Assembly (NCBI GenBank): GCA_910575665.1
Contig: CAJTFB010000031.1
Coordinates: forward strand, 1-46,410
Origin: Eubacteriaceae bacterium
GTDB taxonomy: Bacteria > Bacillota > Clostridia > Lachnospirales > Lachnospiraceae
Length of the DNA: 46,410 bases
Direction of reading: 5' to 3'
Positions 7,920 to 14,900 of the stretch are shown here, piece by piece (the first letter of the stretch is position 1; every line of letters starts with the position of its first letter). Made by a program: the position numbers and the translations under genes. The notes under the pieces are model-generated. The model was not told the origin of the DNA. It worked only from the letters and a program-made list of their open reading frames with translations, and searched no databases.

Positions 7920-8158
7920 ATTTCATTCTCGGTCTTAAGGCGCTGGATTTCTTTCTGGAGAGCCTTATACTCCTTGAGGGTGACCGTTTCCTCCTCTGAT
8001 ACCTTGATAGGGGAAAGCTGCTTTACCCAGCCGCTAATCATACTCCAGTTTACGCCATATTCACGTTCCAGTTGTGGATACGAAGTTCCTCCGGCATGAT
8101 ACAGATCCACGATCTGCTGTTTAAATTCCGGAGTGTAAGATTTTTGATTTTTCGCCAT
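7916..8158 (-). pseudogene. IS3-family OrfA (HTH) truncated at its C-terminus
   Basis: This reads MAKNQKSYTPEFKQQIVDLY and then GGTSYPQLEREYGVN, an HTH_Tnp_1 domain. It ends in a short coiled coil (LKEYKALQKEIQRLKTENEI) and a TAG created at the deletion junction. Normal OrfA proteins continue for another dozen residues before the -1 frameshift into OrfB. I chose ATG 8158 because AAAGGAG lies about 9 nt upstream. The next in-frame sequence after the stop belongs to the middle of OrfB. Confidence 0.75.
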
Positions 8159-8305
8159 GTTGAACATCTCCTTTGCTCTTTCATTTGATAGTATAGGTTG
8201 TTCAACTTTTTCTGTCCGCATTTATATACTAACACCATTTTTGAGTTTACACAAAACTTGAAAGTCTCTCAATACGAAACAGACCAGCTTTTATCAAATC
8301 TCTCG

Positions 8306-8404
8306 TTACATATCTTCTATCAGGATAAAGCCTAATCCCTCTCTTTCAGTCCTTTGCCAGGATGTGTCATAATTTTTTTCATCAAAGATCCTTATTGTTT
8401 TCAT
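8306..8404 (-). pseudogene. Nudix hydrolase, N-terminal stump
   Basis: ATG at 8404, preceded by AAGGAA-like sequence, encodes 32 residues beginning MKTIRIFDEKNYDTSWQRTE. That is the start of a Nudix family resembling clostridial NTP hydrolases. It is followed by REGLGFILIEDM and TAA where the real protein would continue toward the Nudix box. The Nudix box (GX5EX7REUXEEXGU) is absent. The break lies near the end of the IS3 relic and may reflect deletion linked to it. Confidence 0.55.
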
Positions 8405-8461
8405 AAGTATTCCTTCATCTTTTTATTATATGTCTTCTCTACCATGCAATAAACGGGACTG

Positions 8462-8902
8462 TTAATCTTCTTTCATATAATCAAAATAATCCGCTCCAAC
8501 ATAAATCACCTTATTGTTTTTTACAGCAAAACCAACCACATCACCCCAGTCCCCTTCACCTTCAACAACATAGGCTACCTCATCATTCTCGCTTAACATG
8601 TTTACATATAGTGTTGTAAACCAGCAGTAATTTAAAATATCAAGAGCATTATCAGGAACAGGCAATTCATATTCCTCATCCATACCACATTCTTTTGCAC
8701 AATTTAAGATTTCTTTACAGATTTCATTAATCACAGACTCCGATAAATTATTAAATGCCTCAACACATCTTTCAGCACATTCTTTCAAAGCAGCACTTTT
8801 AACACCAACTCTCAGCTCATTACCGTTTTCTTCATCATGAAAAACATGACTTTTGAAACTTCCTTCACAAAATCCATCTTCCTGATGCAACCAATTAATC
8901 AT
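8462..8902 (-). CDS. Acidic hypothetical protein (146 aa)
   Basis: The soluble protein is rich in D and E, without signal peptide or membrane helix. It opens with the GFCEGSFKSHVF beta segment, has a central helix of cysteines and acidic residues (KECAERCVEAFNNL) and ends with strands VVGFAVKNNKVIYVG. Small acidic alpha/beta proteins with this look occur as immunity or orphan proteins near polymorphic toxins, but no toxin gene is adjacent. It has a strong AAAGGAGGAG site before its ATG and is flanked by relics on one side and the Rnf terminator on the other. Function unknown. Confidence 0.65.
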   Translation of the reverse strand: MINWLHQEDGFCEGSFKSHVFHDEENGNELRVGVKSAALKECAERCVEAFNNLSESVINEICKEILNCAKECGMDEEYELPVPDNALDILNYCWFTTLYVNMLSENDEVAYVVEGEGDWGDVVGFAVKNNKVIYVGADYFDYMKED

Positions 8903-9015
8903 AAAACTTCTCCTCCTTTAAAACCTTTTCATTTTCATGAGTTTTAATTCACTTATCAACTAATATTGGAATTCAAAACAACATGGGGCTGTCGGGAAAT
9001 AAAAACTCTAAAATA

Positions 9016-9050
9016 GGAAGAGTGTGATTCGCGATGAGTCACACTCTCCC
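9016..9050 (-). terminator. Terminator of the rnf operon
   Basis: AGAGTGTGA (9019-9027) pairs with TCACACTCT (9039-9047). On the minus strand it is followed by TCCTATTTTAGAGTTTTT. It starts 21 bp after the rnfB stop. Confidence 0.7.
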
Positions 9051-9070
9051 ATAACGTTCCGTATATATCT

Positions 9071-9856
9071 TTACATAATAATCTTCTTCGGACATTTCTC
9101 CGCACATTTGCCACAGTTCTGGCATTTCTCGGGATCAATGACCGCCAGGTTATTTTCCAGCGTAACCGCACCGAACTCACACTGTTTCACGCAGAGTCCG
9201 CAGCCGATACATCCAGACTTACACACACTCATCACGTCTTTGCCCTTATCGTGGGAATTACACTGCACCTGATATTTAGTGTCGTATGGCTCCAGGGAAA
9301 TGACAGAATTTGGACAAGTGTCCACACATTTTCCGCAGGCCACACATTTTTCTTTATCTACCACAGCGATGCCATCCTGGATCGAGAGTGCACCAAACTG
9401 ACAGGCTGCCACACAGGAGCCAAGTCCAAGACAGCCATAGGTACAGGATTTGTCACCACGTCCTGGTACCATTACCGCCTGGCGGCAGTCCTGGGCGCCG
9501 ATGTAATTATACTTCACAGACGCCTGCTCGCAGGTTCCAGCGCAACGCACCTTCGCCACCATCTTCACGGCAGATCCAGCCTCTACACCGAGGATCGATC
9601 CAATCTTCTCTGCCACCGGAGCTCCGCCTACAGGACAGCCGTTTACTTCCGCTGTGCCGGCAACGATCGCCTCTGCCAGACCATCACACCCTGGGAATCC
9701 ACAGCCGCCGCAGTTATTGCCCGGAAGACATTCTCTTACCTGTTCCACCCGCTCATCTACCTCTACTGAGAAAAACTTTCCAGCCACGCCCAGAAGAAGT
9801 CCGATGGCGATACCAAGCACTCCAAGGAGTACCACTGATATTATGATCGTATTCAT
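9071..9856 (-). CDS. rnfB: Rnf complex subunit RnfB (multi-cluster ferredoxin)
   Basis: RnfB is the ferredoxin-facing electron entry subunit of the ferredoxin:NAD+ oxidoreductase, which couples this reaction to Na+ or H+ export. The 261-residue protein has an N-terminal membrane helix (about 5-25) and the Fe-S domain motif GNNCGGCGFPGC (about 45-56). Further clusters follow: CLGLGSCVAAC, CVACGKCVDTC, CIGCGLCVKQC and CQNCGKCAEKC, each usual for 4Fe-4S binding. Ferredoxin-like extensions are typical of clostridial RnfB. It is the last gene of the operon, 18 bp after rnfA and preceded by AAAGGAGGG; a terminator follows. Confidence 0.95.
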   Translation of the reverse strand: MNTIIISVVLLGVLGIAIGLLLGVAGKFFSVEVDERVEQVRECLPGNNCGGCGFPGCDGLAEAIVAGTAEVNGCPVGGAPVAEKIGSILGVEAGSAVKMVAKVRCAGTCEQASVKYNYIGAQDCRQAVMVPGRGDKSCTYGCLGLGSCVAACQFGALSIQDGIAVVDKEKCVACGKCVDTCPNSVISLEPYDTKYQVQCNSHDKGKDVMSVCKSGCIGCGLCVKQCEFGAVTLENNLAVIDPEKCQNCGKCAEKCPKKIIM

Positions 9857-9874
9857 ATAAGTGCCCTCCTTTTA

Positions 9875-10450
9875 TCAAAAGCCGACGCCGCCAAAGCCAC
9901 AGAACGCAATCGCCATCAGACCAGCGGTGATCAGAACGATCGGTGTGCCTTTGAAGACCTCAGGAATATTACTGTTTTCAAGTTTCTCACGAATACCTGC
10001 CATCAGAACAATGGCGATCAGGAATCCAATAGAAGCGCCGATACCGTTGATCACACTCTCCAGCACATTGTACTCGTTCTGTACGCTGAGCAGCGCCACA
10101 CCGAGTACAGCACAGTTCGTAGTGATCAGAGGAAGGTACACACCCAGGGATTTGTAAAGGGCTGGCATCTTCTTTTTCAATACCATCTCCACAAACTGTA
10201 CCAGGGCTGCGATCACGAGGATAAATACAATGGTATTCAGGTATTCCAGCTCAAAAGGTACCAGAAGATAATTATACAACAGACTGGTACAAAGGGATGC
10301 GATGGTGATTACAAAAAGTACGGCACCACCCATTCCCGCCGCTGTCTCCACTTTCTTGCTGACGCCGAGGAAGGGGCAGATACCCATAAACTGGCTGAGC
10401 ACGAAGTTGTTTACGAGAGCAGCGGTAAAGAGAATTGTAAATATACTCAT
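9875..10450 (-). CDS. rnfA: Rnf complex subunit RnfA
   Basis: This integral membrane subunit (191 residues, about six helices) belongs to the RnfA/NqrE family and forms part of the ion-translocating core. It opens with the family signature FTAALVNNFVLSQFMGICPF, whose conserved cysteine lies at the buried 2Fe-2S site in Rnf/Nqr structures. Its ATG overlaps the rnfE stop by 4 bp (ATGA), indicating translational coupling. Confidence 0.95.
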   Translation of the reverse strand: MSIFTILFTAALVNNFVLSQFMGICPFLGVSKKVETAAGMGGAVLFVITIASLCTSLLYNYLLVPFELEYLNTIVFILVIAALVQFVEMVLKKKMPALYKSLGVYLPLITTNCAVLGVALLSVQNEYNVLESVINGIGASIGFLIAIVLMAGIREKLENSNIPEVFKGTPIVLITAGLMAIAFCGFGGVGF

Positions 10451-11166
10451 TCTTTTTCATCCTCCTCTCTGCTGGCAGCCGCCTCCTCAGGAGCTTTTCC
10501 GCAGGTTTCCACATGACCTGCACAGGCTGCACAGTTACCGGTACAGGAGATCTCCTCTGCCTCCGGCGTATTGGTGGCGCATGGCATCTTCAGCTTGTTC
10601 TGAAGGGCTGTCAGCCCGGCAAGTACGAAAAATGCTCCCGGCGCCATAACGAACATTGCAATATGAAAATCATCTGGAATAAATTCAAATCCGAAAATCG
10701 CACCACTTCCGAGAATCTCGCGGAAAATACCGATGCAGGTAAGACCCAGAGTAAATCCAAGGCCCATTCCCACTCCGTCCAGGGCAGACAGCAGTACCGG
10801 GCTCTTCGAAGCATAAGCCTCCGCACGGCCAAGAATGATACAGTTTACCACGATCAGCGGAATGTATACACCCAGGGCGCTGTCCAAAAATGGCAGATAT
10901 GCCTTCAATAGCAGCTGCACGATCGTCACGAAGGACGCGATTACTACGATGAACGCCGGGATACGTACCCGGTCCGGAATCACTTTACGAAGCGCCGAGA
11001 TCATCATATTGGAGAGGATAAGCACTACAGTTGTAGACAATCCCATGCCAATGGCGTTCACTGCGCTGGATGTAACAGCAAGCGTCGGACACATTCCAAG
11101 CATCATGACAAAGGTAGGGTTTTCTTTGATGATTCCGTTTTGAAGCCGTTCTGTATATTTACTCAT
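10447..11166 (-). CDS. rnfE: Rnf complex subunit RnfE with a cysteine-rich tail
   Basis: This is the 239-residue RnfE/NqrD-type membrane subunit and paralogue of RnfA, with the early segment NPTFVMMLGMCPTLAVTSS carrying the conserved cysteine. Helices run to about residue 190. An extra hydrophilic tail of about 45 residues follows, with five cysteines (CATN, CTGNCAAC, ETC) and many acidic residues. The tail could bind metal or a cluster, which is my inference. The gene overlaps rnfG and rnfA by ATGA junctions. Confidence 0.93.
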   Translation of the reverse strand: MSKYTERLQNGIIKENPTFVMMLGMCPTLAVTSSAVNAIGMGLSTTVVLILSNMMISALRKVIPDRVRIPAFIVVIASFVTIVQLLLKAYLPFLDSALGVYIPLIVVNCIILGRAEAYASKSPVLLSALDGVGMGLGFTLGLTCIGIFREILGSGAIFGFEFIPDDFHIAMFVMAPGAFFVLAGLTALQNKLKMPCATNTPEAEEISCTGNCAACAGHVETCGKAPEEAAASREEDEKE

Positions 11167-11888
11167 CCCTGAACACCCCCTTCCTTATCGTATAAGAGAA
11201 TTCCTTTCACCGCGTTGGTGATGGCGCGTGAGGTTACTGTCGCACCGGACATCGCCTCAATCTGCCCTTTGGAATCCTTTGGTGTCGTTCCCGCTTTAAA
11301 ATACATCGGCAGACTGTCCGAAGACGGGTACTGGATTCCCTTTTCAAAACTAAATTTAGATTTAAACTCGTCACTGGTACAATTGGCACCAAGACCAGCT
11401 GTCTCCGACTGATTTGTAATCTCAATTCCTGTGACCACGCCGCCACAGACACCCATTACGAAGGAAATGCTACCGCCATATCCTTTTTTCGCATCCGCGA
11501 TATAGACATGACCCACATCCTGGCCATCTGCCTGAATCTTTTTCACTGTGGATACCACAACATGCTTTGAGTAGGAATCCCCGGATTCTTCCTCTACTTT
11601 TCCTTCTGCAGATGATTTATCAATCACGTGTTCCTGTAGGAATTTATTGGCCTTCTCTGCTGCGTCCTCCGCATCATCTGCCACTTTCAACTCCATGCCG
11701 GCAGCCACTTTTTCCACTGCCTTTAACACAACCTCGCAGGCTTCATTATCGGTCTTCGCCTGGGCATTCTCGATAGGTTTTTTCGTCACCATGTACACAC
11801 CGGCGAGAATCCCGCCGAGTATCAGGGTAATTAAACAAAGGATTACGGCATCAACCACAAATGAACGCTCTTTCTTTTCACTACTCAT
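11163..11888 (-). CDS. rnfG: Rnf complex subunit RnfG (covalent FMN)
   Basis: RnfG carries FMN bound through a phosphoester to threonine on the outer face of the membrane. The 241-residue protein has one N-terminal helix (about 11-32), an extracytoplasmic domain and the flavin motif MSGATVTSRAI near residue 220. I place the start at ATG 11888 (MSSEKKER), which has AGGAGG 9 nt upstream and overlaps the rnfD stop by 8 bp; a start 21 bp further up would lack a site. Confidence 0.93.
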   Translation of the reverse strand: MSSEKKERSFVVDAVILCLITLILGGILAGVYMVTKKPIENAQAKTDNEACEVVLKAVEKVAAGMELKVADDAEDAAEKANKFLQEHVIDKSSAEGKVEEESGDSYSKHVVVSTVKKIQADGQDVGHVYIADAKKGYGGSISFVMGVCGGVVTGIEITNQSETAGLGANCTSDEFKSKFSFEKGIQYPSSDSLPMYFKAGTTPKDSKGQIEAMSGATVTSRAITNAVKGILLYDKEGGVQG

Positions 11889-12891
11889 TCCCTTTGCCCT
11901 CCTTTCCAAATGCTTTTGGAATGGTGACCATCTCGATCAACGGCACAAACAGGTTACCGATGATGATCGCAAATGATACACCCTCTGCGGACTCTCCGAA
12001 GAAACGGAACAATCCGGTCAGAAGTCCCAGAAGAACGGCATATATAATCTTTCCTTTATCGGTGATCGGGCTGGTCACATAATCCGTCGCCATAAAGAAC
12101 GCTCCCAGCATGAGACCGCCGCCGCATACCTCATAAAATACCGGCATGTAAGCATCTTTTGCCACACAGACATAGATAAAATTAAATACTACAAAGGTTC
12201 CAATGTAGATCACCGGGATCTTCCAGTCGATAATTTTCTTTACGATCAGATAAATACCACCGATCAAAAGAGCAAGAACAGAGGTCTCACCGATGGTACC
12301 CCAAGTCGTACCAAGAAACATATCCTTGAGACTTGCCACCACATCAGCGCCGCCAGCAGCTTCTTTTACCTGCATCAGCGGCGTAGCGCTGGATGCTGCA
12401 TCCAGTGTCGCCTGATAACCACCCCAGACTGTATCCAAGACGGACTTCCCTTTGGGGATGGCAAAACTGTTTGTCATGGCGCTGCTAAAGGAAAGCATCA
12501 GAAAACATCTTGCCCCCAGCGCCGGGTTCATAAAGTTCTGTCCCAGACCGCCAAATAGCTGCTTCACGATGATAATAGCAAACACGCCTCCTAGAACACA
12601 CATCCAGAGCGGCAGAGTTGCTGGCAGGTTCAATGCCAGTAATAGTCCTGTAAGCAGGGCACTGAAATCACTGGTAGTAACCTGCTGCTTCATACATCTC
12701 TGCCATATGTATTCTGCAAGTATCGCACTTACACACGTTGTCAATATTACAAGTACCGCTCTCGCACCAAAATTGGCAACACCTACCAGCGTCGCCGGTA
12801 CAAGAGCAATCACAACATCTCTCATGATTGATTTTGTCGAAGATTTATCACGGACATGAGGAGATGATGATACATTCAATAACTTATCCAT
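11881..12891 (-). CDS. rnfD: Rnf complex subunit RnfD
   Basis: This 336-residue membrane subunit has about nine helices and the FMN-attachment motif SSATPL (about residue 165-170), where threonine binds flavin in the RnfD/NqrB family. The NPALGARCFL segment is another family hallmark. It lies 23 bp after rnfC and overlaps rnfG. Together with RnfA and RnfE it forms the ion path. Confidence 0.95.
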   Translation of the reverse strand: MDKLLNVSSSPHVRDKSSTKSIMRDVVIALVPATLVGVANFGARAVLVILTTCVSAILAEYIWQRCMKQQVTTSDFSALLTGLLLALNLPATLPLWMCVLGGVFAIIIVKQLFGGLGQNFMNPALGARCFLMLSFSSAMTNSFAIPKGKSVLDTVWGGYQATLDAASSATPLMQVKEAAGGADVVASLKDMFLGTTWGTIGETSVLALLIGGIYLIVKKIIDWKIPVIYIGTFVVFNFIYVCVAKDAYMPVFYEVCGGGLMLGAFFMATDYVTSPITDKGKIIYAVLLGLLTGLFRFFGESAEGVSFAIIIGNLFVPLIEMVTIPKAFGKEGKGNE

Positions 12892-12914
12892 TCTTTACCT
12901 CCATTCTCCGCAGA

Positions 12915-14243
12915 CTATTTCGTTTTACGGGCATTATCCATAACAGCCCGTCTCGCCTGCTTAAATGCCTGAGTGAGTCTCCTCTTTGCCGGGCACACAT
13001 AAGTACAGGTTCCACATTCATAACACTCCATACCATTTAACTTCTCAAACAGAGCCAGGTCTGAGCGCTCTGCTGCCTCTGCCATTTTCTGCGGCACCAG
13101 ATGGCTTGGACAGACTGTGGCGCAGCGTCCACACCGGATACAGTTGGTCGGCTCACATGCCGCCACCTCATCCTTTGACATGGCAAGGATCGAAGAGCTG
13201 GTCTTCGTGATCGGGACATTCAGTTCATACATCGCCATTCCCATCATCGGTCCACCAGAGATGATCTTTTCTGCTCCAGCTTCCACCAGCCCGCCAGCGT
13301 CTTCCAGAAGCTCAGCATGGCTCATTCCAAACTTCACCTCATAGTTCTGGGGCTCCGCCATGGCGTCTCCTGTCAGTGTCATAACGCGGCTCATAGACGG
13401 CGTACACTTACAAACAGCATCATAGACCGCCAATACGGTCTGCACGTTGTCTACAACGCATCCCGCATCCGCCGGAAGCATTTTGGAATAAATCTTTCTT
13501 CCTGTAGTCACATAGATCACCTGGCGCTCTGCGCCCTGTGGATATTTGGTCTTCAGAGTTTTTACTGTGATCCGGTCATCATCCTGAGTCAGATATTCCA
13601 GCTTGGCGATTGCCTCTGGTTTATTGTCCTCAATGGCAATGATTCCCTGTGCGTGGTCAAACAGCCTCAGAAGCACCTTAAGTCCTGTGATAAGCTGCTC
13701 TGGCTTTTCCAGCATCAGCCGGTAGTCAGAAGTCAGATACGGTTCGCATTCTGCTCCATTGATGATCACATATTCGATCTCATCCTCGTTCTTCGGCGTC
13801 ACCTTGACATTGGTAGGGAAACCGGCGCCTCCCATACCGACGATACCAGCCTCCTTGATGATCTGACGGACCTCCTCTTTGGAAAGAGCAGTATAATCCC
13901 TGTCCTCTCCCAATCCATCAATCCCCTGATACTCGCCATCGTTTTCAATGACGACACAGGTTGTCTTTGCGCCGGACACAGTCAGTCTCGGTTCGATCTT
14001 AGTAACTTTTCCGGATACAGAACTCACGATATTGGCGGATATAAATCCACTGGCCTCACCGATCACCTGTCCCATCTTCACCGTATCTCCAACAGATACC
14101 GTAGGTGTTGCAGGGGCTCCGATATGCTGGCTCATTGGAAAAACGAGTTCGTCCTTAGGCAGCAAACTTTTAATCGGAAGATCCATACTGAGCTCTTTTC
14201 CCTCATATGGATGTGTTCCCCCTCTAAAGGTTGAATTTCCCAA
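12915..14243 (-). CDS. rnfC: Rnf complex subunit RnfC (NADH/FMN and Fe-S)
   Basis: RnfC is the NAD(H)-side subunit. In 442 residues it shows the N-terminal FRGGTHP motif, a biotinyl-like hammerhead (VSVGDTVKMGQVIGEA), the NADH/FMN fold signature GIVGMGGAGFPTNVK, an SLBB segment and two C-terminal 4Fe-4S motifs (CIRCGRCATVCP and CYECGTCTYVCP). The start is a TTG at 14243, positioned 7 nt after AGGAGGGG. It is the first gene of the operon, with a promoter about 55 bp upstream. It is close to the usual clostridial length. Confidence 0.95.
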   Translation of the reverse strand: MGNSTFRGGTHPYEGKELSMDLPIKSLLPKDELVFPMSQHIGAPATPTVSVGDTVKMGQVIGEASGFISANIVSSVSGKVTKIEPRLTVSGAKTTCVVIENDGEYQGIDGLGEDRDYTALSKEEVRQIIKEAGIVGMGGAGFPTNVKVTPKNEDEIEYVIINGAECEPYLTSDYRLMLEKPEQLITGLKVLLRLFDHAQGIIAIEDNKPEAIAKLEYLTQDDDRITVKTLKTKYPQGAERQVIYVTTGRKIYSKMLPADAGCVVDNVQTVLAVYDAVCKCTPSMSRVMTLTGDAMAEPQNYEVKFGMSHAELLEDAGGLVEAGAEKIISGGPMMGMAMYELNVPITKTSSSILAMSKDEVAACEPTNCIRCGRCATVCPSHLVPQKMAEAAERSDLALFEKLNGMECYECGTCTYVCPAKRRLTQAFKQARRAVMDNARKTK

Positions 14244-14298
14244 GTAAATCCCCCTCCTTTATAATTTTCTTAAATTTATTTATATATTGATAAATTCT

Positions 14299-14327
14299 AT
14301 CATAGCACCTTTTTCGACAAAAAACAA
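14299..14327 (-). promoter_or_regulatory. Sigma-A promoter of the rnf operon
   Basis: On the minus strand TTGTTT (14327-14322) and TATGAT (14304-14299) are 17 bp apart, giving a leader of about 50 nt to the TTG start of rnfC. No riboswitch fold was recognised in the leader. Confidence 0.65.
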
Positions 14328-14439
14328 GAAAGGAAATCACGAAGTCAATTCCTTTTTTCCCCAAAAGCTGTATCTGCCAAAAGAGAGCTGTCTGAAAACC
14401 AGCTCAAGTCCTCTGGAAAAGATTCCTCCCCCATAAAAA

Positions 14440-14475
14440 GAAGGCTTGTGCAGGGCACTCCCTTCACAGACCTTC
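14440..14475 (-). terminator. Terminator downstream of spoIIID
   Basis: On the minus strand GAAGGTCTGTG pairs with CACAAGCCTTC with two wobble mismatches, enclosing an inner AGGG/CCCT stem, and is followed by TTTTTAT. It lies 59 bp past the spoIIID stop. Confidence 0.65.
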
Positions 14476-14491
14476 CTTTTTCACACCAGCG

Positions 14492-14517
14492 TAGCGCAAT
14501 GGCGCGAATTTGAGCTA
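14492..14517. repeat. Short dispersed palindromic repeat (copy E, diverged)
   Basis: TAGCGC..GAGCTA encloses GCGCGAATTTGAG, whose complement CTCAAATTCGCGCC resembles the core TTCAAATTGGCGCC of the copy at 32118. It sits in the intergenic tail of spoIIID, between its terminator and stop. Confidence 0.4.
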
Positions 14518-14533
14518 ACCGCCTGTCACTGTT

Positions 14534-14809
14534 TCAGATCGCTGTATTCGCCTGATGTTCATGCAGCTGATGGTATTTTTCCTTTGTCGCCATCCCTCCC
14601 CGGATGTGCCGTTCCGACTTATTGATATCAAGTATCTTTCTCGCCTGAGAAGCAAGCGCGGGATTGATCTGCATCATCCGCTCTGTGACATCCTTATGTA
14701 CCGTGCTTTTGGACACCCCAAACTTTTTCGCAGTCTGCCGCACCGTGGCGCCATTTTCCACTATATAGTTTCCGATCTCAATAGCGCGCTGTTCGATATA
14801 TGATTTCAA
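14534..14809 (-). CDS. spoIIID: Sporulation transcriptional regulator SpoIIID
   Basis: SpoIIID is the small DNA-binding switch protein that acts in the mother cell after sigma-E and before sigma-K. The 91 residues match the family along their length: YIEQRAIEIGNYIVENGATV, the HTH QTAKKFGVSKSTVHKDVTER, then INPALASQARKILDINKSER and the basic HIRGGMATKEKY. The start is TTG with AGGGGGT upstream. A sigma-E-type promoter lies 30 bp upstream. It is monocistronic with its own terminator, and implies an endospore-forming lineage. Confidence 0.95.
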   Translation of the reverse strand: MKSYIEQRAIEIGNYIVENGATVRQTAKKFGVSKSTVHKDVTERMMQINPALASQARKILDINKSERHIRGGMATKEKYHQLHEHQANTAI

Positions 14810-14838
14810 AAAACTACCCCCTGAATACTCGTTGATTC

Positions 14839-14867
14839 ATTGTATGCAGGGGGAAAATAAAATATTC
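14839..14867 (-). promoter_or_regulatory. Sigma-E-type promoter of spoIIID
   Basis: On the minus strand GAATATT (14867-14861), 14 bp, then CATACAAT (14846-14839). Both match the B. subtilis sigma-E consensus (GKATATT, CATAYAHT, spacing 13-15). No sigma-A -35/-10 pair fits better here. Confidence 0.7.
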
Positions 14868-14900
14868 TGCAATCTACAGGTGTTTTTAGGCCCAAATCAT

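Larger units (their letters stand above)
7471..8220 (-). mobile_element. Degenerate IS3-family element (about 750 bp)
   Basis: The ends carry imperfect inverted repeats: TTGGACAAAAAAAGTCGAA at 7471-7489 and, on the minus strand, GCGGACAGAAAAAGTTGAA at 8219-8201. Inside are an OrfA reading frame and two fused OrfB pieces. Intact IS3 elements are about 1.2-1.5 kb, so roughly half is missing through two internal deletions. It cannot move on its own. Confidence 0.75.

Noticed and set aside
13317-14234. 305-residue plus-strand ORF opposite rnfC
   Set aside because: Shadow frame of rnfC; low-complexity composition without a recognisable domain.
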